Source: Bacillota bacterium (GTDB taxonomy: Bacteria > Bacillota > Clostridia > DSM-8532). From it: a stretch of 64,000 bases of DNA. A program made the position numbers and the translations under genes. How positions within the stretch are numbered: position 1 is the first letter of the stretch; every line of letters starts with the position of its first letter. The notes under the pieces are model-generated. The model saw only the letters and a list, made by a program, of their open reading frames with translations, did no database searches and was not told where the DNA came from. The DNA lies in contig JAKIML020000098.1 of the NCBI GenBank assembly GCA_022702935.2, positions 83,234 through 147,233 of the forward strand. The letters are read 5' to 3'. Shown one piece after another: positions 8,544 through 16,354 of the stretch.

Positions 8544-9470
8544 CTACATCAAATGCCCGATGGCAAAGGCAATAATGACGGGTGCCGTAAGGATGGACAA
8601 AAGGGTTGAAACGGTAACACACTTGGATGCAAAAACAGCATCCTTGTTAAACATCTTAGAAAATATGGTGGTGGTTGCTGCACAGGGCATGGCAAGCGCC
8701 GTGACTACCACCGAGGCCGGAAGAGCCGGAACACCTACAACAAGCAGTATGCCCAGGGCCAGAAGCGGCATGGCAATAAGTCGGATGGCCGAGGCCAGAT
8801 AAACCCGCCAATCGGTAAACAGGGTTGTGAGCTTGGAAGTGCTCATAACCCCGCCGATAATCAGCATGGAGATGGGCATGGTCATATTTCCCACCGACTG
8901 TACCGCATTGCGCACAGGATCGGGCAGGGAGATGCCGAATATGAAAACCAGAATGCCCGCATAGATACTGATCATAGAAGGGTTGAGAAGCGCTTTTTTA
9001 GCAAGCTCCTTCCTGGTGCCCTTACCCCCGAACATAATATAGCCATAGCTCCACAGAGCCACATAGAAGGCCACATTATAAAATGAGCCAAAAAACACGC
9101 CCTCATCACCGAACAATGCCTTGATAAGGGGTAATCCCATATAGCTGCAGTTGGAGAAGATGGCTGTAAAGCGCAGCACCGGATTCAGGTTTTCATTAAA
9201 CCTGGCATAGATAAACTTGGAGAGGACGATGGACAGAATGAACATGGCACTGGCCGTGCCCAACATCCAGAATATATTAATAAGCCTTTCCTTTGTAAAT
9301 TCTATAAAGAATGAGTTAAACACCAGCAATGGGGAGGTGACATAGAGCAGGACCTCCGACATCCTTTTGGTGGCCATCTCATCCATAACCTTAAACTTGC
9401 CGGCAACAAAGCCCACAACTAAAATAACAAACAACGTAATTACCTGATTAAGTACAATAGTGAATTCCAC
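8544..9470 (-). CDS. AEC-family permease (auxin efflux carrier/MdcF-like)
   Basis: 308 residues with about ten transmembrane helices in the 5+5 pseudo-symmetric AEC layout. The N-terminal ITLFVILVVGFVAGKF leads, and the conserved FSNCSYMGLPLIKALFG segment lies near residue 107 with its Asn/Pro crossover motif. Bacterial members export or import organic acids such as malate or malonate; the substrate is not readable. Initiation is at GTG 9470, with GGGAGG 6 nt upstream. It appears monocistronic. Confidence 0.8.
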   Translation of the reverse strand: MEFTIVLNQVITLFVILVVGFVAGKFKVMDEMATKRMSEVLLYVTSPLLVFNSFFIEFTKERLINIFWMLGTASAMFILSIVLSKFIYARFNENLNPVLRFTAIFSNCSYMGLPLIKALFGDEGVFFGSFYNVAFYVALWSYGYIMFGGKGTRKELAKKALLNPSMISIYAGILVFIFGISLPDPVRNAVQSVGNMTMPISMLIIGGVMSTSKLTTLFTDWRVYLASAIRLIAMPLLALGILLVVGVPALPASVVVTALAMPCAATTTIFSKMFNKDAVFASKCVTVSTLLSILTAPVIIAFAIGHLM

Positions 9471-9549
9471 GGGCAGCCTCCCTTGTGGTCTCTATACCAT
9501 GAATATATGCAAAGGGTAAAATCATTGTAAAACATCTCATGTCATTAAA

Positions 9550-9581
9550 CAAGCCACCCGGAATCAATTCTGGGTGGCTTG
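9550..9581 (-). terminator. Terminator of the hydrogenase operon
   Basis: CAAGCCACCC (9550-9559) pairs with GGGTGGCTTG (9572-9581), extended inward through GGAAT/ATTCT. It lies about 20 bp after the hydA stop. Confidence 0.8.
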
Positions 9582-9598
9582 AATATGTTTATCGCTGA

Positions 9599-11353
9599 TT
9601 ATTCAAGGTTTTCCGGATAGTTTTCACGAGCTACATAATGGGTGTGAAGGAGCTTGTGGGACTTATGTCCGCCGGGCTTTTCGAAGTATTCCTCGTACAT
9701 CTTAAGCACTCTGGGATTCTGATGAGATCTTCTCATCGTCGAACCCTGATCCTCTTCGTAGAGGGCCTTGGCTCTCTCTGCACGAAGATCCAAATCGAAT
9801 CTCACCGAAGCGGGTTGGATGGGCTGCCCGCCGCCGTTTACGCAACCACCGGGACAGGCCATGACTTCAACAAAGTGATACTCTGCTTCGCCAGCCTTGA
9901 TCTTGTCCAGAAGCTTTCTGGCATTGCCCAGGCCGTGAACAACAGCTGCCTTAATCTTAATGCCGTTAACCTCAACCTCTGCTTCCTTCACGGTCTCAAC
10001 ACCGCGAACCACCTTGATGTCCACATTGTCGTCATCCTTACCGGTTAACAGGTAGGGAACGCTTCTTAAGGCAGCTTCCATAACACCGCCGGTTGCACCG
10101 AAGATAACGCCGGCACCGGTGGCTTCGCCCATGGGATCATCAAACTGTGAATCCTCCAGATTCTTAAAGTCAATACCGGCTTCCTTAATCATCTCAGCCA
10201 GTTCACGGGTGGTGAGAACCTCGTCGATATCGGGATAGCCTGTGGAGGCTAATTCAGGTCTTTCGGCCTCGTACTTCTTGGCGGTACAGGGCATAACGGA
10301 AACCACGAATATCTTGGCGGGGTCAATGCCCATCTTTTCAGCATAGTAGGACTTGAGAACCGCACCAAACATATTCTGAGGTGATTTACAGGTAGAGAGA
10401 TTATCCAGCATATCAGGATAGAAATGTTCGCAGAACTTGATCCATCCAGGGCTGCAGGAGGTAATCAGGGGCAGCTTGCCGTTGTTCTTGATTCTGTCAA
10501 CAAGCTCGGTGCCTTCTTCCATAATGGTCAGGTCGGCAGCGGTATCGGTGTCAAAGACCTTGGCAAAGCCCAGCATCTTGAGGGCGGTAACCATCTTACC
10601 GGTAACGCGGGTACCTACGGGATAGTCAAACTCCTCACCAAGACCTGCACGAACAGCCGGAGCAGTCTGTACCACCACATGGAGATCCTTATTGCTTAAT
10701 GCTTCCCAAACCTTTTCCACCGAGCTCTTCTCACGAAGGGCACCAACGGGGCAGGCTACGATACACTGACCGCAGTTAACACAGGGGGTGTCCTTCAAAG
10801 GCATATGGAAGGGTGAAGCCACAATGGTCTTATAGCCTCTACCCATGGTATCAATGGCTGAAACGGTCTGAACATTCTTGCACACGCTGACACAACGGCG
10901 GCAGAGTACGCACTTGTTAGGATCACGAACCACCGAATGGGACAGATCATCGATGGGATAGTTCTGAAGCTCGCCTTCAAAACGGATGTCCTTAATGTTC
11001 AGTTCCTTGGCCAGGGTCTGAAGCTCACAGTTCTTGCTTCTGACACAGGTCAGGCACTTCTTCTCATGCGAGGACAGGATGAGCTCCAGGGTGACCTTTC
11101 TGGTTTCACGGATCTTGGGGCTGTTGGTGATAACCTTCAGGCCCTCGGAAACGGGGTACATACAGGCGGCCTGGAAGCTTCTGGCGCCGACGTCTACAAT
11201 ACACATACGGCATGCGCCGATTTCATTGATATCCTTGAGGAAGCAAAGGGTGGGAATATTGATGCCGGCACTCCTGGCTGCCTCAAGAACTGTGGACCCC
11301 TTGGGGGCCTTCACTTCTTTTCCGTCTATTGTTAAGGTAACAAATTCGGACAT
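9599..11353 (-). CDS. hydA: [FeFe]-hydrogenase catalytic subunit HydA of a trimeric bifurcating-type enzyme
   Basis: 584 residues. An N-terminal [2Fe-2S] domain (Cys37, 48, 51, 64) is followed by a His-Cys [4Fe-4S] site (His96, Cys100, 103, 109) and two ferredoxin-type [4Fe-4S] sites (Cys148/151/154/158 and Cys191/194/197/201). The H-cluster domain has L1 TSCSPGW (298-304), L2 MPCTAKKYE (from 354) and L3 EVMACPGGCVNGGGQP (from about 496). L1 has Ser where many monomeric enzymes have a second Cys. It is co-transcribed 19 nt after hydB, with HydC and a HydD-like subunit upstream. The set matches NAD-linked, ferredoxin-coupled hydrogenases that make H2 from NADH plus reduced ferredoxin. Cytoplasmic. 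The maturases HydEFG are not in the window. Confidence 0.96.
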   Translation of the reverse strand: MSEFVTLTIDGKEVKAPKGSTVLEAARSAGINIPTLCFLKDINEIGACRMCIVDVGARSFQAACMYPVSEGLKVITNSPKIRETRKVTLELILSSHEKKCLTCVRSKNCELQTLAKELNIKDIRFEGELQNYPIDDLSHSVVRDPNKCVLCRRCVSVCKNVQTVSAIDTMGRGYKTIVASPFHMPLKDTPCVNCGQCIVACPVGALREKSSVEKVWEALSNKDLHVVVQTAPAVRAGLGEEFDYPVGTRVTGKMVTALKMLGFAKVFDTDTAADLTIMEEGTELVDRIKNNGKLPLITSCSPGWIKFCEHFYPDMLDNLSTCKSPQNMFGAVLKSYYAEKMGIDPAKIFVVSVMPCTAKKYEAERPELASTGYPDIDEVLTTRELAEMIKEAGIDFKNLEDSQFDDPMGEATGAGVIFGATGGVMEAALRSVPYLLTGKDDDNVDIKVVRGVETVKEAEVEVNGIKIKAAVVHGLGNARKLLDKIKAGEAEYHFVEVMACPGGCVNGGGQPIQPASVRFDLDLRAERAKALYEEDQGSTMRRSHQNPRVLKMYEEYFEKPGGHKSHKLLHTHYVARENYPENLE

Positions 11354-11372
11354 AATCTACACTCTCCTTCCC

Positions 11373-13163
11373 TTACTTCTTCTCAATGGCTGCAAACTTA
11401 CAAGAATCCATACAAACGCCGCACTTGATACACTTGGCGGTATCAATAACATAGGGCTTCTTGATTTCTCCGGAGATTGCTCCCACAGGACACTTCTTGG
11501 CACAGAGGCTGCAGCCCTTACACTTTTCAGGGATAATACTAAAGTTCAGCATGGCCTTACATACACCAGCCGGACATCTCTTTTCCTTAACGTGAGCCTC
11601 GTATTCATCACGGAAGTATCTTAAGGTACTGAGAACAGGGTTGGGGGCTGTCTGACCCAGACCGCAGAGGGCACCCTGCTTGATGCTTTCAGCCAGGGTC
11701 TCAAGCTTTTCGATATCCCCTTCTTCGCCCTTGCCTTCGGTAATGCGCTCCAGAATCTCATGCATGCGCTTGGTACCGATACGGCAGGGAGGACACTTAC
11801 CGCAGGACTCGTCAACGGTGAATTCCAGGAAGAACTTGGCGATATCCACCATACAGTTATCCTCGTCCATGACAATCAAACCGCCGGAACCCATCATGGA
11901 GCCCAGAGCAATCAGGTTGTCATAGTCAATGGGGGTATCCAGGTGCTGAGCAGGGATACATCCGCCCGAAGGACCGCCCGTCTGAGCAGCCTTAAAGGCC
12001 TTGCCCTTGGGAATACCGCCGCCGATATCGTAGATAACCTCACGCAGGGTAGTACCCATGGGGATTTCAACCAGACCTGTGTTGTTGATGTTACCGCCTA
12101 CGGCAAAGACCTTGGTGCCCTTGCTCTTCTCGGTACCGATGGATGCAAACCATTCGGCGCCTTTGAGCAGAATCATGGGAATATTGGCGTAGGTCTCAAC
12201 ATTGTTGAGGATGGTGGGCTTTTCCCACAGACCCTTAACAGCAGGGAAAGGAGGACGGGTTCTGGGCTCACCGCGCTTACCTTCGATGGAGGTCATCAGC
12301 GCAGTTTCCTCACCACAGACGAAAGCACCGGCACCCAGGCGGATATCCACATCAAAGGAGAAGTTGGTGCCAAAGATGTTTTTACCTAAAAGCCCGTACT
12401 CACGAGCCTGATCGATAGCAATCTTAAGACGCTGAACTGCAATGGGGTATTCAGCACGAACATAGATATAACCCTGGTTTGAACCAATGGCATACCCTGC
12501 AATGGCCATGGCTTCAAGAACGGTGTGGGGATCCCCCTCAAGCACCGAACGATCCATGAATGCACCCGGGTCGCCTTCGTCGGCGTTACAGCAGACATAC
12601 TTCTGGTCATTGACTTCCTGGGCGGCAAACTGCCATTTAAGACCGGTGGGGAAACCCGCACCGCCGCGGCCGCGCAGGCCCGACTTCTTAATCTCGTCAA
12701 TAACCTGTTGGGGGGTCATCTCGGTAACAGCCTTAGCCAGTGCGGCATAACCGTCACGGGCAATATACTCATCAATATTCTCGGGGTTGATGACACTGCA
12801 GTTACGCAGTGCCACACGCTGCTGACGCGCGAAAAATCCTACGTTTTCAAGGCTCTTTGCTACGTCCTCGGCGTCCTTATCACCCAGAAGCAGGCGCTTT
12901 ACAATTCTTCCCTTGACCAGATGCTCGTTAACGATTTCTTCCACATCATCGGGCGATACATGGCAATATGTAGCTCCCTCGGGATAGATAACCATAATGG
13001 GTCCTTTTTCGCAAAGACCGAAGCAACCGGTTTTAACAATCTTGACTTCCTTTTCGATACCGTTGGCGGCTAAATGCTCATTAAGCTTTGCCATGATTTC
13101 AGGAGATTTAGAAGCAACACAACCGGTACCATTACAAATCAAAATATGTGATCTGCAAACCAT
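11373..13163 (-). CDS. hydB: Hydrogenase subunit HydB, NuoF-like NADH/FMN subunit
   Basis: 596 residues. The N-terminal thioredoxin-like [2Fe-2S] domain has Cys10, Cys15, Cys47 and Cys51. The NuoF core shows GLRGRGGAGFPTGLKW (NADH), NADEGDPGAFMDR and GAGAFVCGEETAL (FMN), then the [4Fe-4S] site ESCGKCPPCRIGTKRM with its distal Cys in GALCGLGQ. A C-terminal pair of ferredoxin motifs (CKGCSLCAKKCPVGAI and CIKCGVCMDSCKFAAI) completes the HydB type. It oxidises or reduces NAD(H) and is thought to house the bifurcating flavin. It is downstream of hydD by 15 nt and upstream of hydA. Confidence 0.96.
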   Translation of the reverse strand: MVCRSHILICNGTGCVASKSPEIMAKLNEHLAANGIEKEVKIVKTGCFGLCEKGPIMVIYPEGATYCHVSPDDVEEIVNEHLVKGRIVKRLLLGDKDAEDVAKSLENVGFFARQQRVALRNCSVINPENIDEYIARDGYAALAKAVTEMTPQQVIDEIKKSGLRGRGGAGFPTGLKWQFAAQEVNDQKYVCCNADEGDPGAFMDRSVLEGDPHTVLEAMAIAGYAIGSNQGYIYVRAEYPIAVQRLKIAIDQAREYGLLGKNIFGTNFSFDVDIRLGAGAFVCGEETALMTSIEGKRGEPRTRPPFPAVKGLWEKPTILNNVETYANIPMILLKGAEWFASIGTEKSKGTKVFAVGGNINNTGLVEIPMGTTLREVIYDIGGGIPKGKAFKAAQTGGPSGGCIPAQHLDTPIDYDNLIALGSMMGSGGLIVMDEDNCMVDIAKFFLEFTVDESCGKCPPCRIGTKRMHEILERITEGKGEEGDIEKLETLAESIKQGALCGLGQTAPNPVLSTLRYFRDEYEAHVKEKRCPAGVCKAMLNFSIIPEKCKGCSLCAKKCPVGAISGEIKKPYVIDTAKCIKCGVCMDSCKFAAIEKK

Positions 13164-13178
13164 AACTTAATGACCTCC

Positions 13179-13547
13179 CTATTTTTCTGCCGCACCGATT
13201 GTGAACTCGATAACGGGTTGTTGATTGACGATATGTTCGGCCACGATTCTTCTTGCCTTCTCCGCATCAAGCTTGATATAAGTTGTCTTCTCGCCATTGG
13301 CTTCATAAACCTCGGCAATGGGCTCGTGGCGGCAAATACCGATGCAGCCGGTCATGGACACGGTAACATCCTGAATATTTCTCTTGTTCAACTCTTCTAT
13401 AAACGCGCTCATAACGCCTTTCGCACCTGCGGCAATACCGCATGTGGCCATACCTACAACAATTCTTACCTTGTTTTCATTCTCACGGATAGAGATCTCC
13501 TTCAGGGCTCTCTCCTTAATTGCCTTCAATTCCTCAATTGACTTCAT
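13179..13547 (-). CDS. hydD: HydD-like thioredoxin-fold [2Fe-2S] ferredoxin subunit
   Basis: 122 residues. A short N-terminal helix leads into a thioredoxin-like ferredoxin fold with Cys in VGMATCGIAAGAKG and the pair TGCIGICRHEP. The second Cys of the usual N-terminal pair is not seen, so cluster binding may be altered or use another residue. Small proteins of this type occur as a fourth gene (HydD) in the NADH-dependent Fe-hydrogenase operons of thermophilic Clostridia. Its start overlaps the end of the upstream ATPase gene by 14 nt, implying translational coupling. An accessory electron-transfer role is inferred. Confidence 0.75.
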   Translation of the reverse strand: MKSIEELKAIKERALKEISIRENENKVRIVVGMATCGIAAGAKGVMSAFIEELNKRNIQDVTVSMTGCIGICRHEPIAEVYEANGEKTTYIKLDAEKARRIVAEHIVNQQPVIEFTIGAAEK

Positions 13548-14097
13548 CTAAAACACCTCCAAATACCGCTCTAATACCCTCGCTTATTGTATTCTGTATC
13601 CACTCAAGTACATCCTTATGGGTGATAGGAACATCGTCCAGCTCTTTTTTTATCGTGTCAGTATCCAATATGAAGCTTTCTCTGTCGGAAGTAAAGTTTA
13701 CAGTCCATAGGATATGGGGGTGGGTGGCTATCAGCATGGTTATGGTTCCGGGAATGTCTCCCAGGGGAATTCTATCAATATGGCCGATGGAGAAGGTGGC
13801 CCGTACAGTAGTGCCTTTACCAGGTTCAGATTCAAGGGCAAGCTTTCCTCCCGTCATTTCGGCAGACAGTTTCAATAAAGGAAGACCGAGTCCCACATCC
13901 CGGGTCGTTCTGGTTGTTTTAAAGGGATCGGTAACCTTTTCAAGGAATTCCGCCTCCATGCCGCAACCATTATCGATAATCTCGCATATCAACCAATGAG
14001 GGTTTTGGTCTATACTTAGGTTCAGGCTGATATGATCCGCTCCTGCTGTAATGGAATTCTGAACAATGTCCATGAGGTGAAGCGAAAGATCCTTCAT
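13534..14097 (-). CDS. Histidine-kinase-like ATPase (HATPase_c) in the hydrogenase operon
   Basis: 187 residues containing only a GHKL ATP-binding domain: N box in MDIVQNSI, G1 box EIIDNGCGM, F box DPFKTTR and G2 box GLGLPLL. There is no phospho-accepting His domain and no membrane segment, so it is not a complete sensor kinase. A C-terminal ~60-residue tail has no recognised fold. It sits between hydC and hydD, starting 3 nt after the hydC stop. ATPases in this position recur in clostridial hyd operons; the role (regulatory switch or anti-sigma-like) is not established. Confidence 0.8.
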   Translation of the reverse strand: MKDLSLHLMDIVQNSITAGADHISLNLSIDQNPHWLICEIIDNGCGMEAEFLEKVTDPFKTTRTTRDVGLGLPLLKLSAEMTGGKLALESEPGKGTTVRATFSIGHIDRIPLGDIPGTITMLIATHPHILWTVNFTSDRESFILDTDTIKKELDDVPITHKDVLEWIQNTISEGIRAVFGGVLDEVN

Positions 14098-14100
14098 GGT

Positions 14101-14601
14101 TTATTTCGACTCAGCCTCTTTATCGAAATAGCTTTGGATAATTCCAGGGACGTCATCGACAGTCAGTCTCCCATAAACGTCCTCATTGATCATGATAACG
14201 GGAGCCAGACCACAAGCGCCAACACAGCGGCAGGCATCCAGAGAGAATAATCCGTCTGAAGTGCATTCACCGTTCTTAATTTTGAGAACCTCGCTTAGCT
14301 TGTTAAAGATGTCACCGGACCCCTTAACATAGCAGGCTGTTCCCAAGCAAACATTGATCTTGTACTTACCTTTTGGATTCAATGAAAATTGAGTGTAGAA
14401 TGTAACCACACCATACACTTCGGCCAGGGACACATTCAGGCCTTCGGCTATCTTCTTCTGAACACTCAAAGGAAGATATCCGTATACCTCTTGGGCCTCG
14501 TGCAGGACAGGAATCAAAGCACCACGCTGGTCCTTATACTTTGCGATGATCTGTTCCAATTCCTGTGCCTTGGTATCTGCACAGCAGCAACCGCAACTCA
14601 T
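14101..14601 (-). CDS. hydC: Hydrogenase subunit HydC, NuoE-like [2Fe-2S] subunit
   Basis: 166 residues. The N-terminus MSCGCCCADT is Cys-rich. A four-helix bundle typical of NuoE (LIPVLHEAQEVYGYLP) follows, then the thioredoxin-like [2Fe-2S] fold with Cys in NVCLGTACYVKG and DACRCVGACGLAPV. It passes electrons between HydB flavin and the other clusters. The ATG at 14601 has AGGAGG 8 nt upstream; the longer frame to 14784 runs back through the operator and promoter and is not coding. First gene of the operon. Confidence 0.94.
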   Translation of the reverse strand: MSCGCCCADTKAQELEQIIAKYKDQRGALIPVLHEAQEVYGYLPLSVQKKIAEGLNVSLAEVYGVVTFYTQFSLNPKGKYKINVCLGTACYVKGSGDIFNKLSEVLKIKNGECTSDGLFSLDACRCVGACGLAPVIMINEDVYGRLTVDDVPGIIQSYFDKEAESK

Positions 14602-14639
14602 AGTGACAACCTCCTGAAACATGTGATAAATAAATTGAC

Positions 14640-14657
14640 TTGTTAATTCGTTAACAA
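14640..14657 (-). promoter_or_regulatory. Rex-type operator of the hydrogenase operon
   Basis: A perfect TTGTTAA-TTCG-TTAACAA palindrome, the consensus half-sites of the NADH-sensing repressor Rex. It starts about 11 bp downstream of the -10 box, overlaps the expected transcript start region, and ends 38 bp before the hydC start. Bound Rex would block transcription; high NADH releases it. The rex gene is not in the window. Confidence 0.85.
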
Positions 14658-14668
14658 ATACCCTATCA

Positions 14669-14697
14669 ATTATACCAAAACACATAGGCCTTTTCAA
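14669..14697 (-). promoter_or_regulatory. Sigma-A-type promoter of the hydrogenase operon
   Basis: On the minus strand, -35 TTGAAA (14697-14692), exactly 17 bp, and -10 TATAAT (14674-14669). Confidence 0.85.
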
Positions 14698-14817
14698 CAA
14701 AAAACGCGGATTTAACATGTTTTTAAAAAAGAACTTTACCCAAATCGAAAGAATGGAACAGGAGCACCTACCCGATTTTTGCACCCCAATAGACTCTAAG
14801 AATATACTTTAAGATCG

Positions 14818-14854
14818 AAAAAGGAATCGATCCTTTTCAGGACCGATCCCTTTT
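14818..14854 (-). terminator. Terminator of the Gld-like ABC operon
   Basis: An imperfect hairpin with arms AAAAAGGAATCGATCC and GGACCGATCCCTTTT, ending in a T-run on the minus strand, 30 bp after the DUF4340 gene stop. Confidence 0.65.
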
Positions 14855-14884
14855 ATAGGTACTTTCATTAAGGAACCTGGTATT

Positions 14885-16354
14885 TTATTGGGACTCAGAG
14901 GCCTCCTTCAAGCCTTCCATCAGGTTGGTATAGGCCTGACGAATACCCATGTCGGTTTTATCCAGCAGCCGCTTGCCCATGGCCATACCGGTGTATTCAC
15001 CGTTGACCACCAGATAGTATCCGTATCCGTCCGGGGTGGGAATGAGCTCAACCACAACCACCTTATCGGGATTGGCCACCTTCATGGTATAGGTGAGCTT
15101 TATTTCGGCCTTGCCCGTGGGTACGGCGTTGAGATCCAGCCTGTCACCCTGGATGGCAATAGCGCCCTGGTAGTATTTTCTGAACAGGGAGACTTGCTTA
15201 TCCCCCTCCATCTTGGTGCCATTGATGATGAAGGTCTCCTCGACTTCATCATCCCTGCTGGCATTGATGAGAAGTTCATCAACCCGGCCATCCATCTCAA
15301 TAACCAGCTTCTCCACGTCATAGATCATGGGGATGTACGCAAAGGTGTCCATGACATCTATAGCAGGCAGATCCAGGAAGTTCATGGCCGATGAGCTCAG
15401 CTTGAAGATTCGGGGATCTCCGTCCAACATGGCATAGTACAAGGAGTCTTCGAGATTGCCCAGCTTCAGGCTATAGGTTTTCCCTATCAGGGTATATTCC
15501 AGAATATACTTGGGATTATCCAGACCATAGGTCTTTAAGTCGGAATTCCCTTCGGAAACAAACTGATATACCCGCATTTCCGGAATCCACTGGAGGAACT
15601 TGCTGATGTCGGTAGCATCGGCCTTGCGCTCGACAGGATAGGTAATCATCCAATCGGGATTGTCGGGTTGCTTCCTGCCTTCAAATATCTTGGTGCCTCC
15701 CTTGGTCAGGGCCAAGCTGGTAATATCATCGGTCAGGATAGCCTCCGTCCCATAGAGGTTGCGATTCATGATGTCAAGCCTGCCAAAACGGAGGATATTG
15801 CCGCGATAGGTATCTATCACATAGACCTTGGTATCCCCCACCACTCTGACATAGAAGGCATCGCCTGCAGGGTTTTCATCCCCCATTTCAAGGCCCACCT
15901 GTTTACCATCCTTGGAGACAAAGGTGGTGATATAGGAGCCGTTCAAGCCATAGATAGTAGGATCCTGCGGGTTCTCCTCAATGAGGCGCATGGTGGTGGC
16001 AATGGCCCCGGACAGGGCGATATCCTCACCCTTGGTGTTGTCCAGATCAAGATCCGGGCTGACCCATATCTTCTTCTTCTCCTTCACCCTTTCAGTGGTC
16101 CCGTCATCCTTGTTCTTAAGGGTTTCCACTTCCCGCTCCTCGTAGTTCAGGGTGATCTCGCCATCGGGGCGCTTCAGAATGATCTTGGTGATATCTTCCT
16201 GAGCAAACTCCACAAGATCAACCTTATTGATATCATCCGGAGAGCTGGTATCGGTGGGAGAAGAACCGTTATCGGTCTTTTTGAGGACGATGAAGACAGC
16301 CGCAAAGACAGCCAGTACAACCAATAGGGCAACGATCTTCTTCCAGTTCTTCAT
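14885..16354 (-). CDS. DUF4340 protein of a Gld-like ABC export system
   Basis: 489 residues. One N-terminal transmembrane helix (KIVALLVVLAVFAAVFIVL) is followed by a large extracytoplasmic region containing repeated DUF4340-like beta modules (for example LRFGRLDIMNRNLYG, YGLDNPKYILEYTLIG, DPRIFKLSSSAMNFLDLP). It is the last gene of a four-gene operon; its ATG overlaps the stop of the GldG-like gene by one base. Proteins of this pair occur with ABC-2 transporters in many bacteria, and in Bacteroidetes relatives take part in gliding. The substrate here is unknown. Confidence 0.75.
   Translation of the reverse strand: MKNWKKIVALLVVLAVFAAVFIVLKKTDNGSSPTDTSSPDDINKVDLVEFAQEDITKIILKRPDGEITLNYEEREVETLKNKDDGTTERVKEKKKIWVSPDLDLDNTKGEDIALSGAIATTMRLIEENPQDPTIYGLNGSYITTFVSKDGKQVGLEMGDENPAGDAFYVRVVGDTKVYVIDTYRGNILRFGRLDIMNRNLYGTEAILTDDITSLALTKGGTKIFEGRKQPDNPDWMITYPVERKADATDISKFLQWIPEMRVYQFVSEGNSDLKTYGLDNPKYILEYTLIGKTYSLKLGNLEDSLYYAMLDGDPRIFKLSSSAMNFLDLPAIDVMDTFAYIPMIYDVEKLVIEMDGRVDELLINASRDDEVEETFIINGTKMEGDKQVSLFRKYYQGAIAIQGDRLDLNAVPTGKAEIKLTYTMKVANPDKVVVVELIPTPDGYGYYLVVNGEYTGMAMGKRLLDKTDMGIRQAYTNLMEGLKEASESQ

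Noticed and set aside
11760..12389. Long open frame opposite hydB
   Set aside because: Antisense of conserved NuoF motifs; no independent signals.
14602..14784. Upstream extension of hydC
   Set aside because: The frame crosses the promoter and Rex operator; AGGAGG points to the ATG at 14601.
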